In this document: in pieces, positions 11,000-22,485 of the stretch
Layout of the letters: each line of letters starts with the position of its first letter
Numbering within the stretch: the stretch's first letter is position 1
From: Baylisascaris procyonis
Lineage: Eukaryota; Nematoda; Chromadorea; Rhabditida; Ascarididae
DNA: 64,000 nucleotides
Reading direction: 5' to 3'
Assembly: GCA_037389465.1 (NCBI GenBank)
Contig: JAZARR010000174.1
Location: 1,364,001-1,428,000, forward strand
Notes under the pieces: model-generated
The model's input: only the letters and a program-made list of their open reading frames with translations
What the model was told of the DNA's origin: nothing
Database searches by the model: none
Position numbers and translations under genes: made by a program

Positions 11000-12938
11000 C
11001 TAAATACGATTCGATAAGCCAGTCAAGCAACATAAGCATATCATGAGACCAAAAGTAAACATGTTCAAACAATCTTTAAGCCACAATATCTCATCCAAGG
11101 CCATTTGATAAACAAGATGAAAAAGTATCAAATACTGCAAGTGGGCTATGGATGTGAAAAACAAATGAAAAACCAGCGATTGTGAGTTCATAAACTAGAT
11201 TCGTTAAAAATGTCGGGAATTACTCTAAGAAAAGTTCCAACATTTGTATCCTTTCCCACTCTGAGATGTCGAAAGAAAACGGGACTTTATTTTAACGACT
11301 CAGCTGCATTCAAATAGGCCATCGAGGTAATATAAAACCATCGTTCGTGTACTCCTTATGTAGGAGCTTTATCTAAAATGATTTCAGTAATTCTAAACTG
11401 CAGTCACAGAGAGCAACCTCATATGCATGCCTTGTGAACGCTAACCATATTGCATTTGCGATAGTAATTTGCACAATGATCATGAACCTATTAACCTAAA
11501 TAACATATTACCACATCATTTTCTCACCAATAAACTTCATTAAGAGAACATTTCATATCACTTGTTTAACAGCATGTCAACTCACTTTTCTTCCCAATTA
11601 CTTCTGAAACAAAAAGTAACAAAAATAATCGATATTTCAGCAATGTATAATAACCATTAATTCCAAGGTTCCATCTTTTGATTTATTATCGTTCCTAAAA
11701 AATTTTTCATCACTTTTCAAGCATGATATTGAAATGCAATAAGAAACACATATACAATATTAATATAACTCTTTAAACAACAATAATGCATTGCACTTCC
11801 TCCACTATAAACTCCTTCTTCCACCCCCCTCTTTCTATATAAGTAATTCTCCAATTAAACCAACAAATTGAAAGGTCATAAACGAATAACCCATCATCGA
11901 ATAAAAGCCCTCGCTTCAATGTTTATCCATATTTCGCATAATATAATAAAAATGTTTCCCGTTTCTATCTCGAAGAGAAGCCTTGAAATTTTTGGACAGC
12001 ATAAATCCTTTTTCCCTCCCTCCTCTCCTTTCTTGTTTTAAATATTGGAAGCGTTCTCCGTTCGGAGTGAGGATTTCATTTTTCATGATTTACGTAAAAG
12101 CAAACTTTTATGGACAAACCAAGATGGTTCCATTGTTCAAGATGCTAAAGAATCTCTTCTGCGTTTTCTGTGTGAAAAAGAAAAACTCTAGGAAAGATTA
12201 CCTCAGCCTGGGGCTTTAATCAGTGGAAATAATCGACATGAAGGAACCTAATTTTAGGAAGTGTTGAGAAGGAAGCTGCAATAACATCAACACAACTCAA
12301 AGAACTGCGATGGGTATAGGTCCGAAGGGGTGCAAAAATATAAAATATGGAGGAAGAGGAATGCTAAAATAATAAACGAAAAATGGGGTAATCTATCATC
12401 ACTGTGCTACCTGCCTCACAACTTTTCGATGTGCCTAAAAAAAACGATGCGAACACCGCTCAATTTCAAATATCAGTGTTTTCTATCGTTCCGTAATCAA
12501 GACTCCGAAGAACAGTACAGCCACGTCGCAAGCACCAAATTCCTATTTCCATCACGCCCTACTTTCCGCCTTCCTATACGAATCAAATCCAATATCGCTA
12601 GAATCCCTCAGGCACAACATCGACCATCACCAAAAACATAATTTCTTGCGAGCGTCTATTCGCTGAGAAAAACACTGAAATGACTTGGAAGGGAGCAAAA
12701 TATTACGATAACTGAAAACGAGTTTATTTTGAAATCGTTGCGGAAACTACTGCAGCAGTTTGAAGAGCAAAGGTGTTTAAGGTGGTAAACCATCAAAATT
12801 TGTTGCTACATCCATGTGTGAGTGTTCTAGTTGTGGTATTTCCGAGGTGAAATCAAACTCTCAATAAAGAATTTTCCGTGCTAGTGATCAACTGACACGG
12901 CAATGCTTGAAAAAAGCGGGAACCTCAACAAAATTGCG
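11000..12938. other. Intergenic, no supported gene
   Basis: AT-rich. Two plus-strand open frames (11983-12219 and 12330-12641) show no recognised motif, no convincing splice partners and a biased Phe/Lys/Asn composition. It is the likely upstream/promoter side of the minus-strand LRR gene; no specific element was identified. Confidence 0.5.
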
Positions 12939-12972
12939 ATGTTTCAGAGGGGGTCGGCGCACTTAGCCAAAA

Positions 12973-13838
12973 AGAGACGGAGAGAGACCGCGCGCGTCTT
13001 CAGCGAGCGACGCGGCACTGGTCACTCTGAAATAAATCGTCGCAATAAATGTGAAAATATACAGTAAGGAAATGAGACTCGAACAACGGATTTCGACACA
13101 TTCGAAAGAGCACTAAAAGCTCTATCAGAATCAAAAATAATCTCGGACAAAAACAAGAACTTTTCTATTAGATCGAATTTTTATATGCAGTGCAATTGAG
13201 AAGAATTGCATAGTCATCGATAAATGAGGGCCTATAACTGTATAAAGGAACAAGATTTGGGAAGAGTGACTAGGTACATTCGAAAGAGAATTAAAAGCTC
13301 TATCAGAATCAAAAATAATCTCGGACAAAAACAAGAACTTTTCTATTAGATGGCATTTTTATATGCAGTGCAATTGAGAAAAATTGCATAGTCATCGATA
13401 AATGAGGGCCTATAACTGTATAAAGGAACAAGATTTGGGAAGAGTGACTAGGTACATTCGAAAGAGCATTAAAAGCTCTATCAGAATCAAAAATAATCTC
13501 GGACAAAAACAAGAACTTTTCTATTAGATCGAATTTTTATATGCAGTGCAATTGACAAAAAATAGACGTGCTGACACGTAGAGGCGATGGAAGAAAGAAA
13601 TCGCTCGTTGAACTATGGAAATCCTGTTACTGGTTCGAAGTGGCAGCCGCTGTCGTTTCTCAGCAGAATCGTCGGTCTCTGTCGTTGAGGTGAAGGCAAC
13701 ATCTGGAATGTTAAATATAATGATGATCACGACGAAAGCATACTACATAAGTAATGCAAGTTTTGTACAACTTGAATTAAGTTTGGTGCTACTTCAACTG
13801 ATAGCTTATCGTGGAAAAAATCAGAGATGTGCAGTCTA
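12973..13838 (+). repeat. Left inverted arm of the MULE
   Basis: Reverse complement of the right arm. Outer part begins near GAGACGGAGAGAGACCG, followed by about 2.6 copies of the 178-bp repeat and then sequence matching 15920-16258. It lacks a ~40-base stretch present in the right arm near 15988-16022. Confidence 0.88.
13100..13560 (-). repeat. 178-bp tandem repeat, left arm (~2.6 copies)
   Basis: Successive units start near 13100, 13278 and 13456, differing at a few positions. A 67-codon open frame recurs in each unit at a 178-base step, but 178 is not a multiple of 3, so it cannot be read through as a protein repeat. Confidence 0.9.
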
Positions 13839-14001
13839 TTTGTGGACGCGTGCACTCAGCAGTTCGTGGTCTAACTGTTTTTGTTGCTCATAACAGGCTG
13901 AGGTGAGGGAAATAAAATTTGATTCGTGTGCAATGTGTAATGAGCCAACGTGCTAAGTATCTGAAGGCTGCAGTGCTGTTGCTGATGTTATTAGGTGAAC
14001 T

Positions 14002-14635
14002 ATGTCAAAATCTGAGCAGTGGCGGCTCATCAGCAAGTCTTTTGCAGAACACGTCTTCTGCGCGTGGGAGATGGCGCTAAAAATTCCACCTCAACCTCCC
14101 AAATCTTGGATTCCTCCACCGAAGCTCACCTGTTGGCCTCGTAAGGAACTGAACGCGTTCAAGCGGTACTTCGAAGGCTACTGGCTTTCACTGCCGTTGC
14201 ACAGGTGGAACCACTACGACTCAGATCTGCGCACAACAAATGCGGCGGAAGCATATCACTCAGTGCTAGCAAGGCGCGTTTTTCGAAATTCATCTACCAC
14301 AGTCCTCTCTGAGTATTGCCTGTTAAGCTGCAATTTTGCCAACGAAGCAATAATGTAGAAATTTTTAAGGCAGTGGCGTGCTCCTCGCAATCCTACGATC
14401 AGCGCATATTTGGCCTTCCTTCACTCCCGTCATTCAGAGTATTTAACGCGCATACAGCAATTGACAGAGGGCGCGAAGACAAAACCAAGAAATCCGAAAT
14501 ATGTCCGGCTCAACTATCGCCTTCTGAAATACATGCAAAAATACCAAGTTAGTTTTGTCTTATGCATTATTTTTGTGCATTTATGACATTGTTCTTAATA
14601 GAGAGCTGAATGAGATTACCCATACCTACCGATAA
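14002..14635 (+). pseudogene. MULE transposase, C-terminal part, interrupted
   Basis: The frame from 14002 gives FKRYFEGYWLSLPLHRWNHY, then RTTNAAEAYHSVLARRV, the conserved C-terminal signature of MULE transposases (R-T-N-x-x-E-x-x-H). It meets TAG at 14356-14358 but continues in the same frame as FLRQWRAPRNPTISAYLAF and PKYVRLNYRLLKYMQKYQ. A small intron (GTTAAG...TTTAAG, about 14320-14374) would remove the stop in frame. A second intron GTTAGT...AATAG (14550-14600) leads to ELNEITHTYR and TAA at 14635. The N-terminal zinc-binding and DDE catalytic regions are absent, so the encoded transposase is incomplete whichever splicing applies. Transposase identity is confident; the introns are inferred. 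Confidence 0.75.
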
Positions 14636-14641
14636 TGGGCA

Positions 14642-16015
14642 TTGCAGATTCGCTTGATGGTAAAGAAACCAACCGACGCACTGAATGCATGGTTGATTGC
14701 ATTGCCATACCTTGATCGCATGCAATACTTGCTTTCCGACACGGACCCGTCAGGGCTGAAGAGCAAAAACGCAACTGGAAGGCGGCATGCTCCTCAGCGG
14801 AAATGTTGCATTTCGCTTGGAAGGCAACCGCAAGTGCTTGCAAAGCAGGAAACCTTCAATGCAAGCAGCCATTTGAAGTGCGCAATTGCAACCAAAGAAG
14901 CCAGATCACATGAAGATGTGGAGGAGATCGGAAAAAAAATGGGGGCTACCAAGACCATTCGTTTCGAGCCGCCTAGTCTAGAATGGTTGAACAACGTATG
15001 GAAGAAGCACTGCCTCACGTACAAGGTAGCCGTCCTGCATACACCGACTCGTGCTCGTTCCTAGTCAATCAGAAGCCGGACAAATGGGCGACGGTTTCAG
15101 TCAGAGACGATGGCAACTGTCTTTACAGGTCAGTATCACAGCAAACAAATTCTCGCATTAGAAGCCCTCCAAAAGCGAAAACTGTCGCAACAAAATTTGC
15201 ACATTGCACATTGCAACCTATTAGTTTAGTCCACTAACAGCAGAACGGAAGCTTGCTAACTGCATAAGGCATGTGCAGTACTAGGTGTTCAGAAATGGGC
15301 AGCCTATTTTTGCACAGCGCCATTAGGACGCTAAGGACTTTCCAAGCACCCCTACTTCTGCAAGAAAGGCTTCTAACAAAGAAATGTGGCATTGGCATTA
15401 GATGGCGTGCAATTCATTTTGGTCTTTCAGAGCACTCGCTTATTGCATCACGGGAACGGAAAACTATCACCAGGAAATGCGGTCGGTTCTCATCGCCTTT
15501 ACCGTATCGAAAAACACTGAGCCTTGGATAGGTATTCCTTTGAATGTTACAAAATAATTCATTACTTCAGAGGAATTTCCAAACGATGCGCTAAAAGTGT
15601 GCCAGTACCGTTATAACCTTGTAGCAACATGTAACATTCAGCAGTTAAGATCGGCAGAGTGTGAGTAGATTTCAGGGATGTTCATGAACACGGCCACATA
15701 TAACAGTGTAGAGAAAATGTTGCAATGGAAGCGGGACATAGCTCTCAACGCTGCGGATACTCTGCGTCGGGAGACGACGTCGACTTAATGGCTGCAGCGC
15801 TTTGCTTCGACTTGAACATCTACGTGTACACTGAGATGAATGGAATCTGGCAAGGATACTTCGAAGAAATAGCTACATCTGGCTCGGCAGGCTATATTTC
15901 CTACATTATCGTCAAACACAGACTGCACATCTCTGATTTTTTCCACGATAAGTTATCAGTTGAAGTAGCACCAAACTCACCGAAATTTAAGAAAGAGAAA
16001 AAATTATATTTTTAA
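14642..16015 (+). pseudogene. OTU-domain cysteine protease carried by the MULE, frame-broken
   Basis: Three open segments form one OTU-like protein. 14642-15064 encodes an N-terminal region (KPTDALNAWLIALPYLDRM) with no recognised domain. 14983-15237 has KWATVSVRDDGNCLYRSVSQ, the OTU catalytic Cys box (D-G-N-C; Cys codon 15118-15120). 15725-16015 has GDDVDLMAAALCFDLNIYVY and WQGYF, then HRLHISDFF, matching the C-terminal OTU strands with a candidate catalytic His. TYNSVEKML at about 15690-15720 is in another frame and resembles the OTU segment before that. OTU enzymes remove ubiquitin or ubiquitin-like proteins. The frame changes need introns or indicate decay. The last ~30 residues lie in the right inverted arm, so a reversed copy sits in the left arm. 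Confidence 0.72.
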
Positions 16016-17216
16016 TGTTATTAATTCAAGCTATACAAAACTTGCATTACTTATGTAGTATGCTTTCGTCGTGATCATCATTATATTTAACATTCCAGAT
16101 GTTGCCTTCACCTCAACGACAGAGACCGACGATTCTGCTGAGAAACGACAGCGGCTGCCACTTCGAACCAGTAACAGGATTTCCATAGTTCAACGAGCGA
16201 TTTCTTTCTTCCATCGCCTCTACGTGTCAGCACGTCTATTTTTTGTCAATTGCACTGCATATAAAAATTCGATCTAATAGAAAAGTTCTTGTTTTTGTCC
16301 GAGATTATTTTTGATTCTGATAGAGCTTTTAATGCTCTTTCGAATGTACCTAGTCACTCTTCCCAAATCTTGTTCCTTTATACAGTTATAGGCCCTCATT
16401 TATCGATGACTATGCAATTTTTCTCAATTGCACTGCATATAAAAATGCCATCTAATAGAAAAGTTCTTGTTTTTGTCCGAGATTATTTTTGATTCTGATA
16501 GAGCTTTTAATTCTCTTTCGAATGTACCTAGTCACTCTTCCCAAATCTTGTTCCTTTATACAGTTATAGGCCCTCATTTATCGATGACTATGCAATTCTT
16601 CTCAATTGCACTGCATATAAAAATTCGATCTAATAGAAAAGTTCTTGTTTTTGTCCGAGATTATTTTTGATTCTGATAGAGCTTTTAATGCTCTTTCGAA
16701 TGTACCTAGTCACTCTTCCCAAATCTTGTTAATTTATACAGTTATAGGCCCTCATTTATCGATGACCATGCAATTTTTCTCAATTGCACGTCATATAAAT
16801 GATCGATCTAATAGAAAAGTTCTTGTTTTTGTCCGAGATTATTTTTGATTCTGATAGAGCTTTTAATGCTCTTTCGAATGTACCTAGTCACTCTCCCCAA
16901 ATCTTGTTCCTTTATACAGTTATAGGCCCTCATTTATCGATGACCATGCAATTTTTCTCAACTACAGTGCATATAAATGATGGGTCTAATAGAAAAGTTC
17001 TTGTTTTTGTCCGAGATTATTTTTGGTTCTGATAGAGCTTTTAATGCTCTTTCGAATGTGTCGAAATCCGTTGTTCGAATCTCATTTCCTTACTGTATAT
17101 TTTCACATTTATTGCGACGATTTATTTCAGAGTGACCAGTGCCGCGTCGCTCGCTGAAGACGCGCGCGGTCTCTCTCCGTCTCGCTGAAGACGCGCGCGG
17201 TCTCTCTCCGTCTCTC
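15920..17216 (-). repeat. Right inverted arm of the MULE
   Basis: Mirror of the left arm but longer. It has about 4.6 copies of the 178-bp unit instead of 2.6, and an extra local duplication of the GC-rich end (CTGAAGACGCGCGCGG occurs twice between 17154 and 17210). Its inner edge lies inside the OTU reading frame. Confidence 0.88.
16259..17060 (+). repeat. 178-bp tandem repeat, right arm (~4.6 copies)
   Basis: Same unit as in the left arm, in inverted orientation; phase marks GTACCTAGTCACTC recur at about 16345, 16523, 16701 and 16879. The outer copies are more divergent (ATAAATGATCGATC variants) than the inner ones. Confidence 0.9.
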
Positions 17217-19571
17217 TCTCTCTCTTGCGCCTGCGCTTGTGGCTAATGTTACTCTCACCTTTCAGAGAGTGATTTAAACATTCAGGTTGTCCGTGCTGGT
17301 GACGTCTGACGACGAAACTCGACTTGAAAACAGCGAACCACAATGTTTCAGAAGCGATCAGTCATCTATGATGTGCTGTATTTACGGCTGTTACAAATTT
17401 TGTTCCACTATGCTGATCGGCGCTTTTGTCCGTTCACGCTCATATTACAGCACTAGGTGAGCAGCAAGTAATCACAGACTTTTATGTGATCATCACTGAA
17501 ACAGTCTGCTTTTCATTCATGGAAACTTTTAGAATATCGCCAACGCCGGTGAGTTGCAGAATATCGGCATGACCAGCAATTCGTAAAGTACCAAGGGAGG
17601 TGAAGTGGTCTAGAGATGGCCAAAGGTTATCTACGCTTGGCGATCGTCATGCTCAGACGATCTGACCCCTATGTTGGGATCTCAAAGTTGCACCAACCGA
17701 ACAGTTACAACTTCAACCAGTATCATCAAACATTTTTGTAGGCAGAATTTTGGAAGTTGCAGTTATAATCCTGCAAAAAATGTACTAAAGGGTTTCCTAT
17801 TTCGGTTGATTTTTTCGCAAATATGTGGATGCGGTTAATGTGTCTCATAGAAGTGGAGATTTGCGATGAAATTAGGCTACAGAATTTCTCTCATCAAATT
17901 TAAAAAAAAAAAAAATGATAGCAATCGTTGCGAATATTTGGCAGTATTGTAAACGGGATCAGCATATCCACACAGATAGAGAGGGGACAAACGTTAATAT
18001 CGTGTGAACGCCTTATTCGTTCAACAATAAAAAACGTTTAAATACTAGATGTTTGTGAAAGAGCATCGAAAAGCATCAAACAGAGCATTGTACAGTAATG
18101 ATTGTTATATAGAATGCACTGATGATGCAACGACTAATTATGAAAGCGTTGTTATAAGCTGCTGCAATTGTGATATCGCCAACTGACTTTGCGAATTTCT
18201 TATTGAATACGCAAATAGGAATGAAGGAATGATTTCTTACAAGAAATTTCGATGTGAGAAACGCAAGAAGGAAAGACTTTCCCATCTTCAGTAATTTGCA
18301 ACGAATTTTAGTTTTTGAATGATTTGACTCTAAAGAACAAATGGATGGCATTAGCGTAATTCCTCATTTTCTTTCCATTTACTAATAGTTTAAAGCGCAA
18401 AGATCAAAGACTCTTTCATGAATTGTTTCCGTTTAATATTTTTAGATATTCTTTCGCAAAAATTGACTATTGGTGCAATCGTTGTGATGTTACTCGTTCT
18501 GAAACGATTGCCAATTTCTGAAGAGAACTCTTCGATGTTTCCACAAATGCATTGAACTTAAACTGCATTTTTGGTCTTCATAAAGGCGGTTTTTTTATTT
18601 GTTTTCTGCACTGTTTTTATGTGTTATCTATTCGATGATGTGTCGTTGATATGTAAATATTATTTCAATGATGCTCGAGGAAAGTTTTCTCCATAGAGGA
18701 GAGCAATTTAGCACAACTGTGATCAACAATATAAGATCACGAATTGTGCTATTTTCACTATCACTTTTAATTGTTATGATATTCTATATGGCTGAGTGTT
18801 GACTGCGATGCTGAAATATGAAAGAGCGATTTGTTGAGTATTGCCTGCAATAGCACTCGAATTTTTCAATTTCAATATATATGCAACGATGAGAGAATGT
18901 AAATAATGAATGCTAATATGAAAATAGAGTGATTTACTATAAAACGACTGAAATTACATAAGCAGTAAATTGAATTATTGTAAAGAGCCTTTGAATTTCA
19001 CATAGCGTGTGGAGAGTTGTGCAGCTAAGTATTGCCTTAGGTGATGATTTCCTTCAAACGAACAATTACCAAATTATCGTTGTATCCCACGTTTCGCCGT
19101 ACAACGAGCTGATCGATGCAAAGCAGAACTCCAAAAATCTTGCTTTTAAATCTGAGTTTTTTTCGATATATGACGCATTTTAAAAAAGTGCATAAAAGCA
19201 GTACTGAAATGCCGCAGCAGTAATGCACAAAAGAATTCGATATTATTCAAAAGTTTTTTGCTTCAGTTCAGCTTATGAGTGATTCTAACAAAGTTTTCAA
19301 TGTTCTTTGAAATGTGCATAGGCTCGATCGTTACATCTCGTTCTGATGTAATACGGTAGTAAATACAGCTCACGTGTTTATTGCTGAAAGAGTACAACGG
19401 TATGGTCTCCCTTTGCGTTCCTCGCGAACTCTATCCATTCCTTATAAATACTGTGGTTAGAAAAGCGGAAGGATTACACGCCTTAGTGTTTTTAGTGACC
19501 TGCTGAAATTGCTGGGAAAGGTTTGCGTCAAGAAGAATGTCAATAAGGGAGAAAGCGTGATAGTTGAATAT

Positions 19572-19664
19572 TGGAGAGAAGGAGGGAGAAAAGTTCAGAG
19601 GTGGGGGGAAGGGGGGAGGACTTAGAAGGAGAGGAGAAGTTTGAAGGGGGAGTATTTGGAGGAG
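19572..19664 (+). repeat. Purine-rich (GGA/GGGG) tract
   Basis: About 90 bases that are almost entirely A and G on the plus strand, with several G runs of 4-6. Such mirror-biased tracts can form triplex or quadruplex structures; no function is shown. Confidence 0.7.
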
Positions 19665-20143
19665 TAAAGGATCAAAGGATTTACGTTTGCCTTCTTTCCG
19701 GTTCACGATTGGGTTCCTCTTCTTGAAGTGAATGTTCCGTCGCTGAGAAATTAAACGATGCAGAGAATTAGGGGGATGTCATAAAGTTTCCCCGCGAAAT
19801 GCACCGCCAAAGGAACGCTGGTTGTTGTCAGGTATTTGCAATCACGACCGCTCACTGCTACGATGCAAAAATCGGTAGCGCACATATACACTAGGAGAAA
19901 CCCGCATATCTATGAGGCTTACCACAACGCCTTTTCATATGTACTGGAAAGTATACCAGCACTTCTGGATTTGCTGATCACTACCTACTACATAACGTCT
20001 ACAACCTTCTCTAACAAGAATTTCTATCATGAAATGAATGAATGCCCAAGGTTGTTACTCCTCGAAGCTGTCTGACAGAAGACAATAAAGGAAGGAGTGG
20101 GAAGGAGAGAAATATGGAAATTCTTTGTGGGTAGGAAGATACA

Positions 20144-20644
20144 GTGACAAACGAAGTTCCATCCCCCTCCTCCCGCCTTTCCTCTTTTCCATCCATTTGC
20201 GGAGTTGAGGAGAAGCTTTTCGAGGTTCCTATGACGTTCAGTCTAAGCGTATCCAAAACGGAGCTCGTAACTGCCCTTTTCAACAAATTTGTGCAAGCCA
20301 AGAAGCAAACACATGTGCAAGTCGAGAAAAAGGTGAGCAGGAACAAAACAGACGAGGCTGGCAAGCAATTAACGGCGTTCGAAAGCCTAAGAATGGGATG
20401 GAAGACTCAAATAAGCAAGAAAGTTTTAAAGGCATCCAACTTTCTTCGGGAAAATAATTTAAAGAAAATTCTCTCGCAGTATGCTGTCAAACGAGATTCG
20501 AAACATTTTATTCACCTCTCGAGTCAGTTGAACTTCCCATTGTTTCGCAAATGGTTATTTGTCAGGTATGCAAGCCTTCTTAGACATATCGCTCTCCTCT
20601 TGAAACCTCTCAACAAGTTGTTGAAGGATGGAAGGCGCATATGA
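20144..20644 (+). CDS. Longest orphan ORF, hypothetical (166 codons)
   Basis: Open from GTG at 20144 (first ATG codon 20231) to TGA at 20644. The protein is Lys/Leu-rich and helical, for example ELVTALFNKFVQAKKQTHVQ and NFLRENNLKKILSQYAVKRD. A donor-like AAG|GTGAGC at 20331-20337 could end an exon after VQVEKK. No family is recognised and no partner exon was found. It may be a small gene, one exon of a larger one, or a decayed transposon. Confidence 0.3.
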   Translation: MTNEVPSPSSRLSSFPSICGVEEKLFEVPMTFSLSVSKTELVTALFNKFVQAKKQTHVQVEKKVSRNKTDEAGKQLTAFESLRMGWKTQISKKVLKASNFLRENNLKKILSQYAVKRDSKHFIHLSSQLNFPLFRKWLFVRYASLLRHIALLLKPLNKLLKDGRRI

Positions 20645-22485
20645 CCGTGGCGCAACTCGCTGAGGAGTAAATAACGAAGCGCAAGTGACTCAGGTACTAA
20701 TAGTCAGCGCAGGTGGTCAGGATGGAAGTGGCTAGAGTACAAATGACCCAACACACCCATACTCAATCCGACAAGCCACCGTTTATCAAATCTTATTTGC
20801 GACCAGCCATTTGTCAACTCACACTTCACTTTATAGTCGCCTGTTTACCTTTCCATACATCTCAACCCTCTATCTACGATTTCGCATTCTATTACCTGCC
20901 AACACGTCATCGTTACCTCTTTAATCCACCGCTTAACAGCCGTACTCAATTCTCTCCGTCCACCTAAACAACTATACTTGTCTCCAGAACCCACTGTTTA
21001 CCATCTCACACTTAAACACACAATCTTCACATTTGTTTCCGCATCACAGCCTACTGCTTACCACCTGCAACAGAATCCCAGAACTCACCGATAAGCCGCA
21101 TTTTGGAGCTCAACTCACCTAGCGCATACTACGTCACATAACGTCACGACGGCATGCGACAAACTATCTACATCGACCAGTCGGAATTTCCAAACTTCGA
21201 AAAAGATTCCGCCATCAGATCCACCAGACGAATTTACGAAAGGATTTCTTCTCAGTCAAAATCGTATCAGCAAAACTTTGAATAGTTATGCCCTTGTGCC
21301 CCTTTAGAGTTCTGCTGGTTAAGTTTTAAGTTGGAAAGAAATTCGTTTTGAAAGTTTGGCTTGTCAACTAGGCAGAACCGGCCCGTCAGTTATAGTATAA
21401 TAGGTCTTAGGAGATCTGTCCCTTCTGCAAAGACAAACGGCATCCTCCCATTCTATTCCTCTCATTGCATAAACTCCTTGCTGGAGACTTCAAAACACTG
21501 AAAACCCATTCACGTCCAGGTTTCATTATGCGAATTGTGAATTGCACTCACTTAGACGAAACCACTGAACTAAACAAAATCTGCTTATAGCTCAAAACAA
21601 GTAATGAGACATGCCACAAGAATTGGCACGATATGCGCTTTCAATCTACTCACTTGAATAGCTAATTTCTGAAGTTATCAGTAAAAAATAAAGTATGCAA
21701 ATTAGTGCTCTCATATTTCAACTGACTAGGCCATCCATAAAAATCATCACAAAAAATTCGCTTTTCTGCAACTCATTCGGTGTTCATTTAAAAATTGGTC
21801 AGCACAAGATTTATGCAGATTTAATGATTCCTTTATATGCTTGTGATACTTGCTGCTTACTACTAACTCATGGAATTGGTTGGTGAGAAGAGAAAAATTC
21901 AAAAATGTGCATTGTTCCAATTCCTCTGCCATCCTTCTACACTGATTCGTTTCACGCAGCTCGGGTCAGGAAACAAGTGAAAAAAGATGCCATATCTGGG
22001 AACGAGATACATTTTTGCATTCCGCTCATCTGAATACTCGTAGCAATAGCAACGCTATAATGCACTCTGCAAATGCAAATTTATAAGAGTGTTTAAAAAG
22101 CCTTATATTCATATTCACACAATAAGTCGCATTTTCGATGCAGAGACTTGTGTCTCATTTTTCGTCTTTAAAACTTGTATTCCCTAAATTTCTTAAAAAA
22201 GAGTGCTGCTGCTCCTCCTTTCAGTTTCTCAATTTACCCCTCAATTCAATCACTTTCGTTATTTTACAAAGAGATTCTTCATCAATTACCATTTTATATG
22301 GCTTATGCTTTGCGTGTTCATGTATTTTTCTCTGAAGGCGGCCGTAAAAAAATCCTCCTCAAAAACTTTTGCTGTTTTTTAAGAAACTCTAGTGATAAGC
22401 ATTTGTGTCTGTACAGTGCATTCATGATATCATATCTGTGCGTATGTGCGTGTGGTGCGTGAGTTCGTTTGCTTGTACGATATTT

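Larger units (their letters stand above)
12939..17352 (+). mobile_element. Mutator-like (MULE) DNA transposon with long inverted arms and an OTU protease
   Basis: A ~4.4-kb element built from two long inverted arms (12973-13838 and 15920-17216) around a ~2.1-kb core. Both arms contain 178-bp tandem repeats. The core encodes a MULE transposase C-terminal part and an OTU-like cysteine protease, both on the plus strand. A 10-bp direct repeat ATGTTTCAGA at 12939-12948 and 17343-17352 is a candidate target-site duplication of the length MULEs make. It lies 24 bases outside the left arm and about 126 bases outside the right arm, so the exact termini are unsure. The transposase lacks the DDE core and both frames are interrupted, so the copy is probably non-autonomous. 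Confidence 0.8.

Noticed and set aside
15271..15531. 86-codon ORF inside the MULE as a separate gene
   Set aside because: Lies between the OTU Cys box and C-terminal block with no motif; probably intron or decayed linker.
13131..17032. Recurring 67-codon ORF in every 178-bp unit as a repeated protein
   Set aside because: The unit is 178 bases, not a multiple of 3, and the frame resets in each unit; the ORF is a by-product of the DNA repeat.
13100..17060. Tandem 178-bp units as a CRISPR-like array
   Set aside because: Contiguous long units without spacers, in inverted transposon arms, in a eukaryotic genome.
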